From Paraliobacillus sp. PM-2 (GTDB lineage: Bacteria > Bacillota > Bacilli > Bacillales > Amphibacillaceae): DNA of 64,000 nucleotides. Both the position numbers and the translations under genes were made by a program. The notes under the pieces are model-generated. The model worked only from the letters and a program-made list of their open reading frames with translations. It was not told the origin of the DNA and searched no databases. The stretch spans positions 496,001 through 560,000 of the forward strand of contig NZ_CTEI01000002.1 in the NCBI RefSeq assembly GCF_001368815.1. The letters are read 5' to 3'. Shown in pieces: positions 57,461 through 64,000 of the stretch (the first letter of the stretch is position 1; every line of letters begins with the position of its first letter).

Positions 57461-57865
57461 TCACTCTTCCGCAATTTTTCTAATTAAAATACTATGTTTT
57501 TCTTTTTTCTTTTCCTTTTCCAAAACCGCTTTTCCTTCCTCACTTGTTTGATAATATTTTACCGCTTTGTCATTCCAATCACTGATCACATAGCCATTTT
57601 GCTCTAATTCGTGTAACAAAGTATATAAATTCCCTTCATTTTCTTTAAACGATTCCAATCCTCTTGCATGTAGTAATTGAATCAATTCAAATCCTGTTTT
57701 TTTATTCAATAGTAGCTGTAATGCTGCTAAACAAATGTCTTCTTTACTCTCGTTTTCTTTGTTTATCTTATCGTGCACCCGATTACGATGTCGTTCAGTA
57801 AATTGTAACTGATTAAATGTTGAATCATTCATTATCGATCGTAACTTCCTCAATCTATTTTCCAT
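57461..57865 (-). CDS. PadR-family transcriptional regulator
   Basis: 134 residues. A polar N-terminal extension of about 40 residues is followed by the PadR winged helix (ICLAALQLLLNKKTGFELIQLLHARGLESF, NEGNLYTLLHELEQNGYVISDW, KYYQTSEEGKAVLEKEK in outline). The start overlaps the ECF sigma gene by 11 bp, so the two are translationally coupled. Confidence 0.9.
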   Translation of the reverse strand: MENRLRKLRSIMNDSTFNQLQFTERHRNRVHDKINKENESKEDICLAALQLLLNKKTGFELIQLLHARGLESFKENEGNLYTLLHELEQNGYVISDWNDKAVKYYQTSEEGKAVLEKEKKKEKHSILIRKIAEE

Positions 57866-58403
57866 TATAGTCAGCCTCCATTTCTTTCTTAATTAATTCT
57901 TTAGCTTTTCTGAGACGTGTTTTTATCGTATTCTGTTTTACTTTAACTAAGTTAGAAATTTCCTTTATCCTCAGCTCTTCAAAATAATACAGATAGATGA
58001 CTTCTCGATATTTAATTGGTAACTGCATGATGGAAGAAACTAACCTAGCATCTCTATCTTGTTGAATAATCGCATCCTCTACACTATCTTTTTGTCCTAT
58101 ATCAAAAAGAAAGTCTTCTGTTGAATGAACGACGTTTTTGTTGTACCAACTTTTCAGATAATCCTTACATGTATTTATTGCAATTTGCCATAACCATGTT
58201 CTGAATTTTGATTTCCCTTTAAATGTATGAAGGGTGTGATAACATTTCACAAAAATATCTTGTGTTAAATCCTCAGCTAGTTCTTTATTATTTACATATG
58301 AATAAACCAATTGTAATATCTCTTGCCCATATGTAGTCATGATCTCATCTATAATTTCTAGATTATTATCTGTTTCGAAAGTTTCAGTTGTCCATTTTGC
58401 CAC
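57855..58403 (-). CDS. ECF-type RNA polymerase sigma factor
   Basis: 182 residues, GTG start behind GGGGGGAAGGTT. Region 2 (LVYSYVNNKELAEDLTQDIFVKCYHTL in outline, KFRTWLWQIAINTCKDYLK) and region 4 (LPIKYREVIYLYYFEELRIKEIS, KQNTIKTRLRKAKELIKKEM) are complete. No classical anti-sigma gene is adjacent; instead PadR and HAAS membrane genes follow. A CGTC-type -10 upstream suggests autoregulation. Confidence 0.93.
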   Translation of the reverse strand: MAKWTTETFETDNNLEIIDEIMTTYGQEILQLVYSYVNNKELAEDLTQDIFVKCYHTLHTFKGKSKFRTWLWQIAINTCKDYLKSWYNKNVVHSTEDFLFDIGQKDSVEDAIIQQDRDARLVSSIMQLPIKYREVIYLYYFEELRIKEISNLVKVKQNTIKTRLRKAKELIKKEMEADYNGK

Positions 58404-58425
58404 AACCTTCCCCCCTTTTACTTAT

Positions 58426-58455
58426 TTAGACGAAGCACGATAAAAATAAGTTTTT
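58426..58455 (-). promoter_or_regulatory. Candidate autoregulated ECF promoter
   Basis: AAAAAC (58455-58450), 17-bp spacer, CGTCTAA (58432-58426) on the minus strand. CGTC -10 and AAC-type -35 elements are typical of Bacillus ECF sigma factors. About 23 bp before the start of the sigma gene. Confidence 0.5.
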
Positions 58456-58481
58456 ATTTTTAACCATTTATTTTTTAAGTA

Positions 58482-58537
58482 AAAAAAGTAGTCCATTTTT
58501 GAGTACAATGTTATTGCACTCAAAAGATGAACTACTT
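58482..58537 (-). terminator. Terminator of pheST
   Basis: Long stem AAGTAGT...TTTTGAGTGCAAT / ATTGTACTCAAAA...ACTACTT followed by TTTTTTT on the minus strand. Confidence 0.92.
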
Positions 58538-58543
58538 CATTAT

Positions 58544-60970
58544 CTAACTTCTTAATTCTGCTTTATGCGCATCTTTTACTGCTGTTAATAGCGCTTGATA
58601 AGATGCTTCTACTTCCTCATCGGTTAATGTACGTTCTGGGTCTAAATAGAGCAAATGGAAAGCTAATGATTTCTTACCTGTCTCTAAATGTTCCCCTTGA
58701 TACAGATCAAACACCTGTATTTCTTTTAATAATGGACCAGCATTGGTTTCTATTGTTTGTTGAATATCACCTGCAGAAACAGTTTCATCTACAACTAGCG
58801 CAATGTCACGCGTAACTGTAGGATAACGTGGTATTTTATTAAAGTTTGGTTCGTTTTCGTGTTGTTCGATCAGATAAGCTAAATCAATATCAAACACAAA
58901 TGTATCCTTCAAGTCAAAATCTTTCTGTAATTTTGGATGTACTTGACCAACAAAACCGATTACCTTATTATCCACCTTCACAATTGCTGTACGCCCAGGG
59001 TGCATACCATCGATCTTCGCAGGCTCGAAGGTAGTATGAACATGTAATCGTTCAAATAATCCCTCTAAAATCCCTTTTAATAAGAAGAAGTCGACTACTT
59101 TCTTTTCTTGTTGCCAAGGATGTGTAAGCCATTCACCAGTTATTGCTGCTGCAGCTCGCAACTGTTCTTTCGGTTGTTTTGTCACCTTTTCTTCTTCAGA
59201 AATAAAGATCGTTCCAACTTCATAATAACCAAGGTTGGATTGCTTACGTGCCACATTATAAGCTAATGAATCCAGCATTTCTGGTAGAATACTTAATCGA
59301 AGTGTACTATGTTCTTCACTCATTGGCATAGCTAAACGAATTGGTGTTACCGCTTGTTCCTTAATTTCAGGACTAACTAACAGATGCGCACGATTCGTCG
59401 TTGTTAACGAGTACGTAATAGCCTCCATTAAACCGGCACCTTCAAAATAACTTTTCACAAAACGTTTAAGTTCTTGTGCTTTCGTTAATCCGCCTGCTTG
59501 CGCTGCACCTTGAGGCAATGTATATGGTAAGTGATCATAACCATAAATACGAGCAACTTCCTCTAACATGTCTTCAAATTGACTAATATCTTGTCTTCTT
59601 GTAGGAATTGTTACGTCAAACGTTTCTCCGTCTTGTTCAAATGAAAATCCTAATTTTTTTAAGGTTAAAGCAATATCTTCATCTGACATATCTGTTCCAA
59701 GACGATTATTTATTCGATTCGTAGTAATGATAACTTGTTTTTCTGATTTATCGAGCTGATCAAAAATAGCAGGCTCACTTAGCACCGTTCCATTTGCATA
59801 AGTCGCTAATAATTGACAACCGCGAAGTCCCGCTGCATAGACACGATTTGGATCAATTCCTTTTTCAAAGCGCGCACTAGACTCACTGCGTAATCCATGA
59901 TCTTTTGATGCAATGCGAACGGCTTTCGGATCAAAATAAGCTGCTTCTAATAGAACAGTTGTTGTTGTATCCGATACTTCGGCATTAGCTCCACCCATTA
60001 CACCTGCTAGCGCTGTAGGTTCTTGTCCATTCGTAATGACTAAATGATCAGTCGTTAACTCTCTTGTTTGATCGTCTAATGTCGTCATGGTTTCATTCTG
60101 TTTTGCACGACGAACGACGATTTGGTCAGAACCGAATGTATTAAAGTCAAATGCATGAAGCGGTTGACCATATTCAAGCAACACATAGTTGGTAATATCA
60201 ACCACATTATTAATCGGTCGAATACCAGCTGCTATTAAATAATTTCGCATCCATAAAGGAGATGGTCCTACCTTTATATCATTAACAACAAATGCAGCAT
60301 AATATGGATTCAATTGTGGATCTTCCACTTGCAATCCAACTTCATCTGTTGCTTTTGCTTCAATCATGCTCACCGATGTGTCCGGAAGTTTAACATCCAC
60401 ATCTAAAATAGCTGCTACTTCATAAGCAACACCAAGCATACTTAATGCATCTGATCGATTTGGTGTTAATCCAAGTTCTAAAATGGCATCGTCTAAATTT
60501 AATAATTGTAAAGCGTCATCTCCAGCTTCTACATCATTTGGAAAGACGAATATTCCTTCTGCTACATCTTTTGGTACATACTTTTCCTCAATGCCAAGCT
60601 CTTGCAACGAGCAAATCATTCCATTAGACTCTACACCTCTTAGTTTGGCCTTTTTAATTTTAAAGTTTCCAGGTAAAACCGCACCAGGCTTTGCAACCGC
60701 AACTTTCTGTCCTGCTGCAACGTTCGGTGCACCACAAATAATTTGTAACGTCTCTTCCCCTACATTTACTTGACATAAATTTAATTTGTCCGCATTCGGA
60801 TGTTTTTCACAACTTTCTACATACCCAACTACAACATTAGTACTTTTTTCTGCAATATAATCTATGCTTTCAACTTCAATACCTGTTTTAGTTATTTTAT
60901 CGGCTAAAGTTTCAGGTGTTAACCCTTGTAAATCAACATAATTTTTCAACCAATTTAATGAGACAAGCAT
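58544..60970 (-). CDS. pheT: Phenylalanyl-tRNA synthetase beta subunit
   Basis: 808 residues: N-terminal tRNA-binding OB domain (VGYVESCEKHPNADKLNLCQV), B3/B4 editing domain (LTPNRSDALSMLGVAYEVAA, LRSESSARFEKGIDP), B5 domain, inactive synthetase-like core, and C-terminal ferredoxin-like anticodon-binding domain (IPRYPTVTRDIALVVDE). Start behind AAAGGAGGAATAAT, 14 bp after pheS. Confidence 0.97.
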   Translation of the reverse strand: MLVSLNWLKNYVDLQGLTPETLADKITKTGIEVESIDYIAEKSTNVVVGYVESCEKHPNADKLNLCQVNVGEETLQIICGAPNVAAGQKVAVAKPGAVLPGNFKIKKAKLRGVESNGMICSLQELGIEEKYVPKDVAEGIFVFPNDVEAGDDALQLLNLDDAILELGLTPNRSDALSMLGVAYEVAAILDVDVKLPDTSVSMIEAKATDEVGLQVEDPQLNPYYAAFVVNDIKVGPSPLWMRNYLIAAGIRPINNVVDITNYVLLEYGQPLHAFDFNTFGSDQIVVRRAKQNETMTTLDDQTRELTTDHLVITNGQEPTALAGVMGGANAEVSDTTTTVLLEAAYFDPKAVRIASKDHGLRSESSARFEKGIDPNRVYAAGLRGCQLLATYANGTVLSEPAIFDQLDKSEKQVIITTNRINNRLGTDMSDEDIALTLKKLGFSFEQDGETFDVTIPTRRQDISQFEDMLEEVARIYGYDHLPYTLPQGAAQAGGLTKAQELKRFVKSYFEGAGLMEAITYSLTTTNRAHLLVSPEIKEQAVTPIRLAMPMSEEHSTLRLSILPEMLDSLAYNVARKQSNLGYYEVGTIFISEEEKVTKQPKEQLRAAAAITGEWLTHPWQQEKKVVDFFLLKGILEGLFERLHVHTTFEPAKIDGMHPGRTAIVKVDNKVIGFVGQVHPKLQKDFDLKDTFVFDIDLAYLIEQHENEPNFNKIPRYPTVTRDIALVVDETVSAGDIQQTIETNAGPLLKEIQVFDLYQGEHLETGKKSLAFHLLYLDPERTLTDEEVEASYQALLTAVKDAHKAELRS

Positions 60971-60984
60971 ATTATTCCTCCTTT

Positions 60985-62019
60985 TTATGCTTTATGATAT
61001 TGTTTTAAGAATCGAACATCATTGGTATAGAAATGTCGAATGTCATCGACACCGTATTTTAACATCGCAATTCGCTCTGGTCCCATACCGAAAGCAAACC
61101 CACTATATACAGATGGATCATATCCTGCCATTTCTAATACACGTGGGTGGACCATCCCGCCTCCTAGAATCTCAATCCATCCTGTTTGTTTACATACAGA
61201 ACAGCCTTTGCCATGACAAACCTTACATGAAATATCCATTTCCACGGATGGTTCTGTAAACGGGAAGAAGCTTGGACGTAATCTAATTTCTCTTTCTTCA
61301 CCAAAAAATTGTTTAGCAAACTGATTTAGCACGCCTTTTAAATCACTCATACGTACGTCTTTATCTACATAAAGACCTTCTACTTGCGTAAATTGATGTG
61401 AGTGTGTTGCATCATCCGTGTCACGACGATACACTTTCCCTGGGCAAATCATTTTAACAGGCTTATTCCCTTTGTATTCATTCATAGTTCGTGCTTGAAC
61501 AGGTGATGTGTGCGTACGCATCAGTAATTCTTCAGTAATATAAAAAGAATCTTGCATATCTCGTGCTGGATGATCTTTTGGCAGATTTAAAGCCTCAAAA
61601 TTATAATAATCTGTTTCAACTTCTGGGCCTTCACGAACTTCAAAGCCCATGCCAATAAATAAATCCTCTATTTCTTCTACAATGCTCGTTAAGAGATGGG
61701 CTCCTCCAACAGAAACGGGACGTCCTGGTAAAGTGACATCAATTTTTTCTGTTTCCAACTTCTTTTCCAATGCTTGTGCTTCAAGATCTGCTTTCTTATG
61801 ATCCAATTGATTAGCAATTACCTCTCTGACTTTATTAGCTAACTCTCCAATAACCGGGCGCTCTTCTGGAGACAATTTCCCCATACCTCGCAATACTTCG
61901 GTTATTGGTCCTTTTTTACCTAAATAAGAAACACGAATCGTTTGCAACTCATCAAGCGTTGTAGCTTCTTCTACCTTGTTTAACGCTTCTTGTTGCAAAG
62001 CTTGTAAACGTTCCTTCAT
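60985..62019 (-). CDS. pheS: Phenylalanyl-tRNA synthetase alpha subunit
   Basis: 344 residues from ATG 62019 ([14 protein letters not shown]), behind AGGAGGGTGTTTGAA. An N-terminal coiled coil binds tRNA; then class II catalytic core with motif 2 ([20 protein letters not shown]) and motif 3 ([17 protein letters not shown]). The cysteine cluster [17 protein letters not shown] recalls a zinc knuckle, common in Firmicutes PheS. Controlled by a T-box. Confidence 0.97.
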   Translation of the reverse strand: MKERLQALQQEALNKVEEATTLDELQTIRVSYLGKKGPITEVLRGMGKLSPEERPVIGELANKVREVIANQLDHKKADLEAQALEKKLETEKIDVTLPGRPVSVGGAHLLTSIVEEIEDLFIGMGFEVREGPEVETDYYNFEALNLPKDHPARDMQDSFYITEELLMRTHTSPVQARTMNEYKGNKPVKMICPGKVYRRDTDDATHSHQFTQVEGLYVDKDVRMSDLKGVLNQFAKQFFGEEREIRLRPSFFPFTEPSVEMDISCKVCHGKGCSVCKQTGWIEILGGGMVHPRVLEMAGYDPSVYSGFAFGMGPERIAMLKYGVDDIRHFYTNDVRFLKQYHKA

Positions 62020-62055
62020 TTCAAACACCCTCCTAAAAGACACTTTTTTTGCAAT

Positions 62056-62340
62056 AAAAAAAGCCCCTATCCCTTGTAAAAAGGGACGAGGCTTGGATCG
62101 CGGTACCACCCTTGTTGACAAATTATGATTTGTCCACTTAAATTGATAACGGAAAACATTTCCGGTAACGTTCTTACTTGCCAATAGCAAGGTCCCAAAC
62201 GCCAGCTCCAGAGTGAAAATTCAACCTTACTACAATGAAAAAAGCTTACAGTCCATGGCCTTTTATCCCTATGCATTGTATCATTGTAACGTCTACTGAC
62301 TCTTTCTTCGCCTATTTCTATTCATTTTCTGAGTGTTTTC
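62056..62340 (-). promoter_or_regulatory. T-box riboswitch leader of pheST (phenylalanine, UUC specifier)
   Basis: T-box sequence AAGGGTGGTACCGCG at 62113-62099 and terminator AAGCCTCGTCCCTT...AAGGGATAGGGGCTTTTTTT (62056-62095). The stem I region includes TTGAAT-TTTCA, giving a UUC specifier at 62217-62215. Uncharged tRNA-Phe should permit read-through into pheST. Confidence 0.93.
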
Positions 62341-62358
62341 GCTCGAATTTCTCCCTTT

Positions 62359-62387
62359 ATTATAGGAAAGTAAAGCATAATATGCAA
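62359..62387 (-). promoter_or_regulatory. Sigma-A promoter of the pheST T-box transcript
   Basis: TTGCAT (62387-62382), exact 17-bp spacer, TATAAT (62364-62359) on the minus strand. Confidence 0.75.
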
Positions 62388-62417
62388 CTACTAACCTAAA
62401 AATTATCTGTATAATTA

Positions 62418-63155
62418 TTAGAGAACCATTTGATAGATCATGATACCAGCTGCCACACTGACATTTAGTGACTCTGCTTGACCATAGATAGGAATATGTA
62501 CACGTTGGTCTGCTTGCTGTAATAAAGCAGGAGAAACACCTGCACCTTCATTACCTACAATAAGTGCCACTTTATCTGGAACAGTTAACTCGTTGATCGC
62601 ATCCGCTTGCTCTAATGTAGAAGCCCATATAGAAACAGCTTCTTTTTTTAACGTTTCACAAGTCTCTGCTAAATTTGCTTGAATAATAGGCAGGTGAAAA
62701 ATTGAGCCTTGTGTTGATCGGATTACTTTATCATTAAATAAATCAACTGTATTCTCACCTAAAATGACACCAGAAAATCCAGCAGCATCAGCTGTACGAA
62801 TCATCGTTCCAACATTTCCAGGATCTTGGATAGAATCTAATAATAATAAACGATGATTGCTTGATCGTTGTACTTCTTTCTGATTTACTACCGCCATGAT
62901 TCCTTGGGGTGCTTTTGTATCTGCTAAATGATCCATTACGTTATTTGAAACATTAACGATGGTAACATTACCAGTATCAAAAGGGATGCCTATGTTTTCC
63001 TGCACAATGATCGCTTCAATAGACCAATCACTTTTCATTGCTTCTTCTACTAAGTGCATGCCTTCTATTAAAAATTGTTGCGCTTCTTCACGATATTTCT
63101 TTTTCTTTAGCTTATTCCACTGCTTGATCGTTTCATTTTTCACTGATGTAATCAT
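62418..63155 (-). CDS. ysgA: TrmH/SpoU-family RNA 2'-O-methyltransferase YsgA
   Basis: 245 residues from ATG 63155 ([13 protein letters not shown]), with AAAGGATG before it; an ATG three codons earlier overlaps that site. N-terminal substrate-binding region, then the SpoU knot: motif 1 [20 protein letters not shown], motif 2 [13 protein letters not shown], motif 3 [18 protein letters not shown]. Methylates rRNA or tRNA; substrate not shown by sequence. In B. subtilis ysgA also sits between pheS and sspI. Confidence 0.95.
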   Translation of the reverse strand: MITSVKNETIKQWNKLKKKKYREEAQQFLIEGMHLVEEAMKSDWSIEAIIVQENIGIPFDTGNVTIVNVSNNVMDHLADTKAPQGIMAVVNQKEVQRSSNHRLLLLDSIQDPGNVGTMIRTADAAGFSGVILGENTVDLFNDKVIRSTQGSIFHLPIIQANLAETCETLKKEAVSIWASTLEQADAINELTVPDKVALIVGNEGAGVSPALLQQADQRVHIPIYGQAESLNVSVAAGIMIYQMVL

Positions 63156-63252
63156 TACAATCATCCTTTACTTTTCTCTTGTCCTATCATACATATTTTT
63201 TAGCAGTATGGTCAAACTAAATTCAACTAAATTATATGTTGAGGTGATTACA

Positions 63253-63468
63253 GTGGATTTAAATTTACGTAAAGCGATTTTAGAAAACATTTCAGATAAC
63301 AACAAAGAACAATTAGAAGCAACAATCGTTGACGCCATTCAAAGTGGAGAAGAAAAAATGCTACCTGGTTTGGGTGTTCTATTTGAATTAATTTGGAAAG
63401 AGTCAGACAACACTGAAAAAGAAGAAATGTTGAGTGCACTAGAACATGGTGTAAAACAAACACACTAA
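63253..63468 (+). CDS. sspI: Small acid-soluble spore protein SspI
   Basis: 71 residues, GTG start at 63253 behind GAGGTGATTACA. Almost colinear with the Bacillus SspI family ([42 protein letters not shown]). A minor spore protein made in the forespore under sigma-G; only a weak sigma-G-like sequence (GTATG near 63211) could be seen. Divergent from ysgA. Confidence 0.95.
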   Translation: MDLNLRKAILENISDNNKEQLEATIVDAIQSGEEKMLPGLGVLFELIWKESDNTEKEEMLSALEHGVKQTH

Positions 63469-63564
63469 CCCACTGTTTTATTTTGATTTAAAATATTACA
63501 TTGCCATGCTCCCCTACTTCAGATAAACTATCAGTATGTAGGTCATGAAAGAAGGGGATCGGCA

Positions 63565-64000
63565 ATGGATATTCGATTACTACAAAGCATGATGAAAGCA
63601 CAAGCAATGGCGAATTTTTCATCAAGTACAACTACTACTCCATCTAACGCTTCTTCTATATTTAAAGAGATGCTAGGAATGATGATGTCAGAACAGCTTC
63701 AATCTTCATCTAATACATCTATTCGTAATAAATTACAAACAAATGATAAAGCAAACAACCATTCATATGGAAGCATATCACCTGTTCCAGCAAGTATCTC
63801 CAGTGATGTTCAAAGTATTATTGATCAGGCTGCCAATAAATATGATGTAGATCGAGATTTGATTGCCACAGTTATTCAAACCGAATCAAATTTTAATCAA
63901 CATGCAGTAAGTAGTGCAGGTGCACAAGGCTATATGCAATTAATGCCAGGAACAGCAGATGGTCTTGGTGTAACGGATGCTTTTAATGCTAAACAAAACA
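63565..64000 (+). CDS. Lytic transglycosylase (SLT domain), 5' part
   Basis: 145 codons visible from ATG 63565, behind GAAGGGGATCGGCA; the gene runs off the window. A Ser/Thr-rich N-terminal region without an obvious signal peptide is followed by the SLT fold: AANKYDVDRDLIATVIQTES, with the catalytic Glu in QTESNFN, then SSAGAQGYMQLMPGTA. It would cleave peptidoglycan between MurNAc and GlcNAc. The fold and the lack of an N-terminal signal resemble Bacillus YjbJ-type enzymes. Confidence 0.9.
   Translation, partial: MDIRLLQSMMKAQAMANFSSSTTTTPSNASSIFKEMLGMMMSEQLQSSSNTSIRNKLQTNDKANNHSYGSISPVPASISSDVQSIIDQAANKYDVDRDLIATVIQTESNFNQHAVSSAGAQGYMQLMPGTADGLGVTDAFNAKQN

Overview
This is a low-GC chromosomal segment of an endospore-forming Bacillaceae bacterium. 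The evidence is direct. It carries spoVID, ysxE, gerM, gerE, sspI and lonB, has strong AGGAGG-type ribosome binding sites, uses T-box control of tRNA synthetase genes, and follows the gene order of the Bacillus subtilis valS-pheS interval (valS/ysxE/spoVID/hem/engB/lonA/lonB/clpX/tig/ysoA ... ysnB/ysnA/rph/gerM/racE/ysmB/gerE/yslB/uvrC/trxA/yshE/mutS2/polX/yshB/zapA/rnhC/pheT/pheS/ysgA/sspI). An Mrp-type cation antiporter cluster and acidic secreted proteins would suit a halotolerant or alkaliphilic relative such as Oceanobacillus or Gracilibacillus, but the genus is an inference.

Layout. 1-1530: 5' part of valS with its T-box leader; a 129-bp GC-rich, highly foldable element sits between the attenuator and the start codon. 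1679-3320: a self-contained two-gene cassette (secreted beta-rich protein plus lipoprotein) with its own promoter and terminator. 3446-5940: a small membrane protein, then ysxE and spoVID behind a sigma-E-like promoter. 6103-12978: an accessory block with a lipoprotein, two tiny membrane proteins and an eight-gene Mrp/Mbh-like antiporter operon lacking a classical MrpA. 13019-18482: hemA-C-D-B-L without hemX. 18729-28687: two small membrane proteins, engB, lonA, lonB, clpX, tig and ysoA.

28742-37685: a second accessory block replacing the ilv-leu region of B. subtilis. It holds an orphan holin, a divergent 25-cysteine protein without signal peptide, a wall-anchored GH84 glycosidase of about 1,900 residues with a palindromic operator-like site, a DUF2651 protein, tRNA-Arg and tRNA-Gly, and a duplicated 5' half of the tRNA-Gly gene. 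37775-43502: ysnB, ysnA, rph, gerM, racE, ysmB, a small unknown gene and gerE. 43570-46236: a YhgE/Pip-like protein with two sets of tandem helical repeats, where sdhCAB would lie in B. subtilis. 46412-56008: yslB, uvrC, trxA, yshE, mutS2, polX, yshB, zapA and rnhC; the fadB/etfBA/lcfA block is absent from its usual place. 56143-58455: small membrane proteins and an ECF sigma/PadR/HAAS operon. 58482-62387: pheST with a T-box. 62418-64000: ysgA, sspI and the start of a lytic transglycosylase gene.

The most unusual items are the Mrp/Mbh-like operon, the secreted-protein/lipoprotein cassette, the cysteine-rich protein with its neighbouring holin, the GH84 enzyme with an LPDTA signal, the tRNA-Gly half-gene duplication, the 17- and 18-residue repeats in the YhgE-like protein, and the structured element inside the valS leader.
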